From NCBI GenBank assembly GCA_049589355.1, contig JBAWAP010000159.1, forward strand, positions 1 through 12,751: a stretch of DNA of 12,751 nucleotides. The letters run 5' to 3'. The notes below the pieces were generated by a model. It was given only the letters and a program-made list of their open reading frames with translations. It was not told the DNA's origin and did not search any database. This document shows positions 6,678 through 12,256 of the stretch, piece by piece (position 1 is the stretch's first letter; every line of letters begins with the position of its first letter). Position numbers and translations under genes: made by a program. Source of the stretch: JBAWAP01 sp049589355. GTDB taxonomy: Bacteria > Chloroflexota > Anaerolineae > VGOG01.

Positions 6678-6712
6678 TGAATCGAAAATCGGCAATCGGC
6701 AATCGAAAATCG
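6678..6712. repeat. Array of five 7-bp repeats (RNAATCG)
   Basis: Five consecutive heptads, TGAATCG, AAAATCG, GCAATCG, GCAATCG and AAAATCG, fill the gap between the NAD kinase stop (6715-6717) and the transporter's ribosome site. The unit differs from the other arrays, but the 7-bp period is the same. Confidence 0.85.
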
Positions 6713-6714
6713 CT

Positions 6715-7545
6715 TTACGTGCGAAGCCGTAGCCTCTTCATCAAGTTGTGGTAGAAGTAGGCCCTGTCCTGCAGCCTGACGAAGCGACAGGTGTGAGGGC
6801 TGGCGCCGACAGTTACGCGATCGGCATCCTCCACCTCCGTATGAATCTGGCCGTCAATGGTGAGGATAGCCCGGTGGTCAGTAGAGACCTCTATCTCGAC
6901 CTTCGCTCCCTCCGAGAGCACGATAGCCCGATCCAGGCTCAAGTAGGAGGCGACGGGGATGAGGAGGATGTTCCTCAGTTCGGGGGGTAAAATCGGTCCT
7001 CCCACCGCCAGGGCATAGGCCGTGGAACCGGTGGCAGTGGCCACAATGAGCCCATCGGCCACGTAGGTGGTGAGATAGCTACCGTCAATGCAGGTAGCCA
7101 GGCGCACGACGCGGGCAAGGGAGGTCCTGCCGATCACCACGTCGTTGAGAGCCTCGAAGTCCCCCAGGGCATTTCCGCCCCGCCAAAGGTCGGCGTGAAG
7201 CATGACCCGCTCCTCGAGCCAGTATTCTCCCGTCAGCACCCGTTGCAGCTTCTCTGGCCAGTCCTCGAGCTCCATCTCAGCCAGGAAGCCCACCCGACCC
7301 AGGTTGAGGCCCAGGATGGGGACAGAATGTCCGGCGGCTATTCGTGCTGCCCGCAGGATAGTGCCATCGCCTCCCAAAGTGATTAAGAGATCAAAATCAC
7401 CCACGTGGCGGGCAACTTCTTCCTCGTCCCAAGCCGAGCACAGCCAGGGAGAAACGCCTCTTTCCTCCAGGTGATGAGCCATCTCCTCGGCCAAACCCAG
7501 CGATTCAGGCAGCTTTGGATGGTGTAACAAACCGGCTTTTTTCAC
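6715..7545 (-). CDS. nadK: NAD kinase (276 aa)
   Basis: The enzyme phosphorylates NAD to NADP in the cytosol. Diagnostic motifs are LLITLGGDGTILRAAR (GGDGT at 58-62), LGLNLGRVGFLAE (about 78-90), the EALNDVVIGR substrate motif (131-140) and DGLIVATATGSTAYALAVGGP (about 164-184). Length is normal for bacterial NAD kinases. The frame opens at 7581, but that start lies in the repeat array and would add a sequence (NSNFEFGAS) unlike NAD kinases. The GTG at 7543-7545, with GGAG eight bases upstream, starts the recognisable VKKAGLLHHP. It is 16 bases downstream of the hisS stop, so the two are probably cotranscribed. Confidence 0.93.
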   Translation of the reverse strand: MKKAGLLHHPKLPESLGLAEEMAHHLEERGVSPWLCSAWDEEEVARHVGDFDLLITLGGDGTILRAARIAAGHSVPILGLNLGRVGFLAEMELEDWPEKLQRVLTGEYWLEERVMLHADLWRGGNALGDFEALNDVVIGRTSLARVVRLATCIDGSYLTTYVADGLIVATATGSTAYALAVGGPILPPELRNILLIPVASYLSLDRAIVLSEGAKVEIEVSTDHRAILTIDGQIHTEVEDADRVTVGASPHTCRFVRLQDRAYFYHNLMKRLRLRT

Positions 7546-7557
7546 TGACGATGCTCC

Positions 7558-7592
7558 AAATTCAAAATTCGAATTTCGCATTTCGAATTTCG
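7558..7592. repeat. Array of five 7-bp repeats overlapping the hisS 3' end
   Basis: The heptads AAATTCA, AAATTCG, AATTTCG, CATTTCG and AATTTCG run without a break. The array covers the hisS stop codon and its last codons, and its outer edge adjoins the NAD kinase ribosome site (7554-7557). Confidence 0.85.
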
Positions 7593-8854
7593 AAAAGCCG
7601 TTGGCTCAGCCAACTTGTCACGTCTTCAAGAGCTACAGAGTGCTGCTCGCCCTTAGCCATGTCGCGCACGGTCACCTGGCCAGCCTCGGCTTCCCTCTCC
7701 CCGATGATCAAGGTGAAGGCTACGCCTTCCTTGTCAGCCTGCCGCAATTGAGCCTTGAGGCTCCGATCGCCGAAAGAGATGAGTACACCAATACCGGCCG
7801 CCCGCAAATCACTCGCAAGTTTCACTCCAATCAGCCTGGTCTGTTCATCCAGGTGGGCGATCAATGCCTGAGGCGAGGACAGAGTCGGCACCTGAACCCC
7901 CTGTTGTTTTATAGTCAAGACTACTCGCTCCAGGCCCGCGGCAAAACCAACGCCCGGTGTAGGCGGGCCGCCCAGCACCTCGGCCAGGCCGTCGTAGCGC
8001 CCACCACCACACAGGGAATTTTGAGCCCCAATGCCCTCAGCCCACACCTCGAACACGGTCTTGGTGTAGTAGTCGAGGCCACGCACCAGCCGATGGCTGA
8101 GGGTGTATGGCTGGCCAAGGGAATCAAGATACCCAAGCAGTGTCTGGAAGTGCTCAGCACACTCGTCGCACAGGTACTCTCCCATCTGAGGAGCGGCCTC
8201 AATGATGGGCTGGCAGCCCTCGTTCTTGCAATCCAACAAGCGAAGAGGGCTGCGTTCCAAGCGCCGCCGGCAATCGTCGCAGATATGGTCCGTGTGACCC
8301 TCGTAATACTTAACGAGCACTTTCAGAAAGCCAGAGCGGCACTTAGGGCAGCCGATGCTGTTGAGCTGAAAAGAGAGCCCCTTGAAACCCAGGTCTTCGT
8401 AGAAGTGCCAGGCCACGGACATGACCTCCAGGTCTACCGCCGGATCCTGCTCGCCGATGGCCTCGACGTTGAACTGGGTATGCTGGCGGTAACGCCCGGC
8501 CTGTGGTCGCTCGTAGCGGAAACAGGGCCCGATGGAGTAAACCTTGACCGGTTGGGGGCGAACGTGCATGCCATGCTCGAGGTAGGCACGCACCACCCCG
8601 GCGGTGAACTCCGGGCGCAGGGTGATGGAATCTCCACCCTTGTCAAGGAACGAGTACATCTCCTTCTCCACGATGTCCGTGGTCTCGCCTACGCCGTGCT
8701 CGAAGAGCGCTGTCGCCTCAAAGATGGGCGTATCCAACTGCTGATAGCCGTAGAACTGAGCGATGCAGTGGATGCGCTCCTGGATGTGGCGCCAGTAGGG
8801 TTGATCCTCAGGCAAGATATCTTGTGTGCCTCGCGGTGCGCTATACAAAGCCAA
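7562..8854 (-). CDS. hisS: Histidyl-tRNA synthetase (430 aa)
   Basis: This class II aminoacyl-tRNA synthetase charges tRNA-His. It shows the N-terminal SAPRGTQDILPED, motif 1 region, TLRPEFTAGVVRAYLEHGM, motif 2 as RYERPQAGRYRQHTQFNVEA, an insertion with Cys pairs (CPKC, CDDC, CKNEGC), the histidine A box RGLDYYTKTVFEVW, motif 3 GVGFAAGLERV, and a C-terminal anticodon-binding domain with VLISFGDRSLKAQLRQADKEG. The start is a TTG at 8852-8854, chosen because AGAGGAGG lies six bases upstream and the N-terminus fits the family. The last eleven or so residues (FEIRNAKFEF region) come from the heptad array and look like an accidental extension. An exact TATAAT box sits upstream. Confidence 0.95.
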   Translation of the reverse strand: MALYSAPRGTQDILPEDQPYWRHIQERIHCIAQFYGYQQLDTPIFEATALFEHGVGETTDIVEKEMYSFLDKGGDSITLRPEFTAGVVRAYLEHGMHVRPQPVKVYSIGPCFRYERPQAGRYRQHTQFNVEAIGEQDPAVDLEVMSVAWHFYEDLGFKGLSFQLNSIGCPKCRSGFLKVLVKYYEGHTDHICDDCRRRLERSPLRLLDCKNEGCQPIIEAAPQMGEYLCDECAEHFQTLLGYLDSLGQPYTLSHRLVRGLDYYTKTVFEVWAEGIGAQNSLCGGGRYDGLAEVLGGPPTPGVGFAAGLERVVLTIKQQGVQVPTLSSPQALIAHLDEQTRLIGVKLASDLRAAGIGVLISFGDRSLKAQLRQADKEGVAFTLIIGEREAEAGQVTVRDMAKGEQHSVALEDVTSWLSQRLFEIRNAKFEF

Positions 8855-8860
8855 CGGAAA

Positions 8861-8868
8861 CCTCCTCT
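8861..8868 (-). promoter_or_regulatory. Ribosome binding site that fixes the hisS TTG start
   Basis: AGAGGAGG on the minus strand lies six bases before a TTG. No ATG or GTG near it is in the hisS frame, so this site decides the start. Confidence 0.75.
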
Positions 8869-8873
8869 TAAAG

Positions 8874-8908
8874 TTTGGGATTTGAGATTTGAGATTTGGG
8901 ATTTGTGA
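8874..8908. repeat. Array of five 7-bp repeats (TTTGRGA) in the hisS leader
   Basis: Five heptads, TTTGGGA, TTTGAGA, TTTGAGA, TTTGGGA and TTTGTGA, lie between the TATAAT box and the hisS ribosome site. They would be in the 5' untranslated leader of a transcript starting there. Confidence 0.88.
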
Positions 8909-8909
8909 T

Positions 8910-8915
8910 ATTATA
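8910..8915 (-). promoter_or_regulatory. Exact TATAAT -10 box upstream of hisS
   Basis: The minus strand reads TATAAT here, 55 bases ahead of the hisS start and directly before the heptad array. No good -35 is found at 16-18 bases upstream, where the sequence lies in the stop region of the 8931-9464 gene. It is therefore either a weak or activator-dependent promoter, or chance. Confidence 0.35.
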
Positions 8916-8930
8916 TCCTATTTCTACCTT

Positions 8931-9464
8931 TTACGCTAACCTCTCTCCACACTCCTCTCGATAGCCACAGCTACGACAGCGATTCGGGCTAGCATGGCTG
9001 GGACTCACGTCGGCGGCGGCGAGGTCCTGACGCATCTCAGCCAAGACACTTAGCAACTCAGCCCGCAACTGCGCGGTATACTCGACGGCATAGGTTTGGT
9101 CGTGGTATTTGATGATCCCATACGGCGGAGGCTGCCCATACTCTTCCTCCACCAGAAGGCAATAGGCAGCTAGTTGGAATACGTGGGAGCGATAGGGGCT
9201 CGGAGGACAAAAGGTAGATTTGACCTCAACGGGGATTTTTGTCCTTCCGTCCTCAACGAGATAATCGGGCCTGCCTGTCAGGAGATAGCGGCGGGAGAAG
9301 AGAGGGCTCTCACAGCGATTCCAGGCGCCGGTGTCAGCGTAGATCACTCGGCCCTGAGGCAATCCTGTCTGTTCGTGCAGGCGGCGAGCCCATTTGAGCA
9401 AAAACAGCCCTCCCCCGAGCAGAAGCAGAGCACATGCTAGTAGGATCACACGAGGGTCGGTCAC
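8931..9464 (-). CDS. Membrane-anchored Cas4/Dna2-like PD-(D/E)XK nuclease, catalytic and C-terminal part (177 aa)
   Basis: An N-terminal transmembrane anchor (about 6-23, followed by KWARR) suggests that the rest faces the cytoplasm. Residues 60-85 carry the PD-(D/E)XK core: LTGRPDYLV (D67) and PVEVKST (E80, K82). The Cas4/RecB-type helix follows, FQLAAYCLLVEEEYG (Q97, Y101), then PYGIIKYHDQTYAVEY. The C-terminus has RCRSCGYREEC (C163, C166, C172), the three clustered cysteines that with one N-terminal cysteine hold the Fe-S cluster in Cas4. The N-terminal Cas4 segment (first Cys and catalytic His) is missing here but present in the protein at 10374-10631. The GTG start overlaps the L,D-transpeptidase stop (GTGA). 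No cas genes or CRISPR array are nearby, so a CRISPR role is unlikely. Confidence 0.8.
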   Translation of the reverse strand: MTDPRVILLACALLLLGGGLFLLKWARRLHEQTGLPQGRVIYADTGAWNRCESPLFSRRYLLTGRPDYLVEDGRTKIPVEVKSTFCPPSPYRSHVFQLAAYCLLVEEEYGQPPPYGIIKYHDQTYAVEYTAQLRAELLSVLAEMRQDLAAADVSPSHASPNRCRSCGYREECGERLA

Positions 9465-10285
9465 GGTGTCTCTGCCTCAGTCCACTCAGTGATGACTATG
9501 GGCACCCCCCTTGGTTCCCATGCGGTGAACCAGCGAGCATCGTCAGGATGTAGGCGGATGCAGCCGTGGGAGGAGGGATAATTGCCTAGCGCTTCCAAGT
9601 CCTGGTAGACTTTCTTCCCATCTTCGTACACATAGGGAGCGCCGTGAATGAGTATGGAGCCTAAAGACTTGAACAGGAACCAAGCGTCGTCGGCGTAAAC
9701 GTCAAAGGCGAAGAAGGTGCCCCGGTACTCTCCTACCACACCACTCCAGGCAGGGGTTGTGGTGGTCGGTCCGGGCTTGCCCGTGCTCACGGGGATGATC
9801 CTTATCTCCACCCCATCTTCGAAGACGTGCATCAGTTGTTCGTCTTGATTAATGACGATGTGGCGGCCCAGTTCCTCAGCCTTAGGCGTGGGCGATGGAG
9901 TAGGCGTTAGCGTGGGGCTGGCCGTCGAGGTGGGCGTCTTCGTAGAAGTGGCCGCGAGTGTGGCAGTAGAGGTAGATGTAGCCGTAGAAGTAGCCGTGGA
10001 CGTGGTAGTAGCGGTTGGCGTCGCCGTGGGAGTGGCTGTGGATGTGGCGGTGGCGGTGTGCGTGGGGATTGGAGTCTGGGTGACCGTAGGGGATCTCGTA
10101 GGTAGGGGCAGGGACGGAGTAGCGGTGGAAGGGTGCGCTGGCAGGGTAGGCGTAGGCTCAACCGTGTCTCCTATTGAAGGGTCTTCTTCGACCAGGCTCG
10201 GACCAAAAGCACACCGGCTGAGCAAAATCGCCGTGGCAACCAGCAAACAGAAGAGAGGGCCAGTGCTCCGTTCCCGTCGTGTCAA
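9461..10285 (-). CDS. Exported L,D-transpeptidase with Thr/Pro-rich linker (274 aa)
   Basis: The C-terminal domain (about 140-268) is a YkuD/ErfK L,D-transpeptidase that can cross-link peptidoglycan or attach proteins outside the membrane. H214 in ILIHGAPY and the active-site SSHGCIRLHPDDARWF (H240, C242, R244) are intact. The N-terminus has basic residues and a hydrophobic signal segment (about 10-24) ending in LLSRC. R at -1 is a poor lipobox, so a lipoprotein is doubtful. Residues 43-134 are almost entirely Thr, Pro, Ala and Ser, a flexible extracytoplasmic stalk encoded by hexamer-like repeats. The start is TTG at 10283-10285, with a G-rich ribosome site upstream and an in-frame stop before it. 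It sits between the two Cas4-like genes and overlaps the next by 4 bases. Confidence 0.88.
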   Translation of the reverse strand: MTRRERSTGPLFCLLVATAILLSRCAFGPSLVEEDPSIGDTVEPTPTLPAHPSTATPSLPLPTRSPTVTQTPIPTHTATATSTATPTATPTATTTSTATSTATSTSTATLAATSTKTPTSTASPTLTPTPSPTPKAEELGRHIVINQDEQLMHVFEDGVEIRIIPVSTGKPGPTTTTPAWSGVVGEYRGTFFAFDVYADDAWFLFKSLGSILIHGAPYVYEDGKKVYQDLEALGNYPSSHGCIRLHPDDARWFTAWEPRGVPIVITEWTEAETP

Positions 10286-10373
10286 TCCCTACCCCCTAGT
10301 ACACATGGCGTAAATCCACCCCCCATTCGCTGACGCCGAGGTGCAGTAGTGTAGTCCCTTGTGGACATTGGTT

Positions 10374-10631
10374 CTAGCTCCGCAGGGCCAACCAAAGGAA
10401 CGACATGCCAGCCAGAAAGGCCAGCGCCAATGCAAAATACGCCCAGCGCTGCAGGCGACGATAGCTTACCACCTTTTGTCCATGTTGGACGTGGGCCGCT
10501 TCGCCAGCGGCCAGCTCCTCCAGGTTGGCTGGGCGGTAGCCAAGCACTCTCCCCAGCCACCAGGCCCTGGCGCAATAGGCATACTCGCCTAGCTCGCTGG
10601 CCCGAATAACTTGGCCGGTCCTTTTAGCCAT
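10374..10631 (-). CDS. Small membrane protein with Cas4-like N-terminal motifs (85 aa)
   Basis: Residues 7-50 read as the N-terminal segment of a Cas4/DUF83 nuclease: VIRASELGEYAYCARAWWL with C20 at the position of the first Fe-S cysteine, then AAGEAAHVQHG with H47 at the position of the catalytic His. The protein then ends in one transmembrane segment (about 63-83), preceded by basic residues YRRLQRW, placing the N-terminal part in the cytoplasm. It lacks the D, ExK and distal cysteines of the nuclease, which the protein at 8931-9464 supplies. The ATG at 10629-10631 overlaps the translin stop by 8 bases. The alternative is a diverged standalone protein that only resembles Cas4. The motif match is clear by eye; the split-enzyme reading is inference. 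Confidence 0.75.
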   Translation of the reverse strand: MAKRTGQVIRASELGEYAYCARAWWLGRVLGYRPANLEELAAGEAAHVQHGQKVVSYRRLQRWAYFALALAFLAGMSFLWLALRS

Positions 10632-11262
10632 TGGCGTTGACCCTCTCCTCGAAAGCCCGCAGAGCTTCCTGCAGCTTGTCCTGGCGTATGGCTATGGTCA
10701 AGTCGCCTCGCGTTCGCTCCAGCACTCCTCGCACCATGTCGGTGGTACGGCGAAGCCCGCCGGTGATGGCATCGGAGAAGTCCATGGTGACCAGGACAGC
10801 GTAGATGTCGTCCATGGCTGAGAGGATCTCCTCGCCTCGTTCGATCTGGCCGCGACGGATGATGTCCAGCACGTAGCGGCGCAGTTCTCCCACTGCCTCG
10901 CCCAAGCCATTGAGATAAGCGGGGTACTCTATGTTCAGATCATCGGGGTCGGGCAGAGGCCCATCGGTGATCAGGGCATAGGTGATGCTGGCTTCAGCTA
11001 GCTCCTTCAGGGCATCCTGGGTATAGCCGGCGTAGTACAGGTCTGGGTAATCGGCTACACATTCCACCAACTCGGAGGCCGCCCGGTGGGCCGTAGCCAG
11101 GAGTTGGCTGGCCTCCTCGAACTCAGCCCTGTGGGTAGCCCGGATGGTGTTTGCGCAATAGCGGATCAGCTCTCGCGAGCGCCGCAGCGCCTCGTCCCGC
11201 GCCGCGTTCCTGGCCTCGAAGTCCTGACGAATTCTCTCGGCAATGACGTCCAGATTTTCCAA
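10624..11262 (-). CDS. Translin family RNA/ssDNA-binding protein (212 aa)
   Basis: The sequence is all-helical with the translin/TRAX hallmarks: RDEALRRSRELIRYCANTIR (about 22-41), HRAEFEEASQLL, YLNGLGEAVGELRRYVLDII (116-135, with E122 and E126), MDDIYAVLVTMDFSDAITGG (150-169) and GVLERTRGDLTIAIRQ (179-194). Translins form ring- or barrel-like oligomers that bind single-stranded nucleic acid, and TRAX-type members cleave RNA. Glutamates in these helices make nuclease activity possible but not proven. Prokaryotic translins are known chiefly from archaea and scattered bacteria. The start is TTG at 11260-11262, with GGAGG six bases upstream. It leads the operon with the Cas4-like proteins and the L,D-transpeptidase, overlapping the next gene by 8 bases. 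Confidence 0.92.
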   Translation of the reverse strand: MENLDVIAERIRQDFEARNAARDEALRRSRELIRYCANTIRATHRAEFEEASQLLATAHRAASELVECVADYPDLYYAGYTQDALKELAEASITYALITDGPLPDPDDLNIEYPAYLNGLGEAVGELRRYVLDIIRRGQIERGEEILSAMDDIYAVLVTMDFSDAITGGLRRTTDMVRGVLERTRGDLTIAIRQDKLQEALRAFEERVNANG

Positions 11263-11298
11263 GGGCTCCCTCCATATTCAATACTTGAGAACTGGGGA

Positions 11299-11345
11299 TC
11301 CGGAGTGCAGGCGCAAGCCTATGGACTGGCGTCGGCCCTCCAGCG
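11299..11345. repeat. Short imperfect hairpin element, truncated copy
   Basis: TCCGGAGTGCAGGCGCAAGC on one side and ACTGGCGTCGGCCCTCCAGC on the other form an imperfect inverted repeat. Both arms match the longer element at 12188-12249. It lies upstream of the translin gene and downstream of the DUF3467 gene. Confidence 0.7.
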
Positions 11346-11380
11346 ATTTTTCCCATCTACTGATACTACGATGTTGCTGC

Positions 11381-11689
11381 CTACTTAATAAAGCCGATGG
11401 GCTTTTCCTCTTCGAATTCATGTTCAGGCGTCTTGATCTCGCCGAACTTCTCCTCGAACTTCCCCAGGTTCTCTCCCAGGGCTCGATGAAGGAGCTTGGC
11501 GTTCATGGGAGTCATCAGGATGCGAGCGTAGACCTTGGCCTTGGGCACGTTGGGTAGCAACCTGGCAAAGTCTACGACGATCTCCGAGGGAGAATGGGTG
11601 ATGAGGGCGAAGTTGGTGTAGATGGCTTCCAAATCCCCAGGCAGCTCGATGTTGACACGCACCTGTGGCTGGGCTTTCTTGTTGCTCAT
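11381..11689 (-). CDS. DUF3467 domain protein (102 aa)
   Basis: The protein matches the DUF3467 family: an N-terminal strand-rich part (VRVNIELPGDLEAIYTNFAL), then THSPSEIVVDFARLLPNVPKAKVYARILMTP and a helical NAKLLHRALGENLGKFEEKFGEI. The function of the family is not established. The C-terminus is acidic and short. The ATG has AAGGAG seven bases upstream. It stands alone between two repeat elements, about 120 bases downstream (in transcription direction) of the DUF503 gene. Confidence 0.88.
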   Translation of the reverse strand: MSNKKAQPQVRVNIELPGDLEAIYTNFALITHSPSEIVVDFARLLPNVPKAKVYARILMTPMNAKLLHRALGENLGKFEEKFGEIKTPEHEFEEEKPIGFIK

Positions 11690-11715
11690 AGTATTGCTCC
11701 TTTCGTTAAAATCCT

Positions 11716-11812
11716 AGAAACCAGGTTTTTGCTCTGGAGAAGCGACATTCTGCTGGCAACACTAACATGGTCAGTCAACTCTTCGACCCCACAACGAAAA
11801 AACCTGGTTTCT
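11716..11812. repeat. 97-bp element with 15-bp perfect terminal inverted repeats
   Basis: AGAAACCAGGTTTTT at 11716-11730 is repeated exactly as its reverse complement at 11798-11812, with 67 bases between. No coding signal or transposase is present. It fills the spacer between DUF503 and DUF3467, and looks like a MITE or dispersed palindromic repeat. Confidence 0.8.
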
Positions 11813-11822
11813 GGCTCTTCAT

Positions 11823-12107
11823 CTAAAACATCTCAATCCGATAATCCACCACCTCCACATCGGGGCGGTTGGTTTCGATCCATTCGACGACTTTGGTCAG
11901 GAGGCCGTGCACGTAGTCGGATCCGTTGGATATGCAGGCCACCCCCAGCGTAGCCGACTGCCAGAGGTCGTAATTGCCCACTTCAGCGATAGAGACGTTA
12001 AACTGGTTGCGCACCCGGGCCATGACGGACTTGAGCACCCGCCGCTTGCCCTTCAGCGACCCGTTGCCGGGGATGCGTAGTTCGATAATGCATGTACCGA
12101 TGACCAT
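11823..12107 (-). CDS. DUF503 (YlxP-like) protein (94 aa)
   Basis: This small ferredoxin-like-fold protein matches DUF503: MVIGTCIIELRIPGNGSLKG, then KRRVLKSVMARVRNQFNVSI, AEVGNYDLWQSATLGVACIS and a C-terminal VVDYRIEMF. Length is normal. The exact role is unknown; in many bacteria the gene lies near ribosome maturation or translation factors (ylxP), but here it does not. The ATG at 12105-12107 has GGAG six bases upstream. Confidence 0.9.
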   Translation of the reverse strand: MVIGTCIIELRIPGNGSLKGKRRVLKSVMARVRNQFNVSIAEVGNYDLWQSATLGVACISNGSDYVHGLLTKVVEWIETNRPDVEVVDYRIEMF

Positions 12108-12187
12108 GATCTACTCCCAAGAAGCCGTAGCCCTATTTTACCATATTTTGCTCAGTTTGGGTAACACGAGTACCTGGGAATTGGCAT

Positions 12188-12249
12188 CTGGAGTGCAGAC
12201 GCAAGTCTGCTTCAGGCCTTGCAGAGGCGGACTGGCGTCCGCACTCCAG
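12188..12249. repeat. Hairpin element with 23-bp inverted arms
   Basis: The left arm (12188-12210) begins CTGGAGTGCAGACGCAAGTC. The reverse complement of the right arm (12227-12249) begins CTGGAGTGCGGACGCCAGTC. They match at 20 of 23 positions across a 16-base loop. A truncated copy is at 11299-11345. It occupies the spacer between the ligase and DUF503 genes and could act as a dispersed palindromic repeat or a transcript-stabilising stem. Confidence 0.8.
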
Positions 12250-12256
12250 CGAGTGC

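Noticed and set aside
7601..8908. 435-codon plus-strand open frame opposite hisS
   Set aside because: It mirrors hisS in the complementary frame. The product has no recognisable domain, and hisS itself is certain.
8874..8908. Possible CRISPR array because of short repeats near a Cas4-like gene
   Set aside because: The units are 7 bp without spacers, and no other cas gene is present.
9461..10285. Lipoprotein signal in the L,D-transpeptidase (LLSRC)
   Set aside because: Arg just before the Cys does not fit the lipobox; an ordinary signal peptide or anchor is likelier.
9852..10313. Val-rich plus-strand frame (VAVEVDVAVEV pattern)
   Set aside because: It is the reverse complement of the Thr/Pro repeat of the L,D-transpeptidase, not a real protein.
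10282..10575. 97-codon minus-strand frame overlapping the 85-aa Cas4-like gene
   Set aside because: It is Gly/Pro/Trp-rich without motifs, and overlaps a frame with convincing Cas4 and membrane signals and good coupling to translin.
11716..11812. Rho-independent terminator after DUF503
   Set aside because: The loop is 67 bases and no T-run follows the second arm in the direction of transcription.
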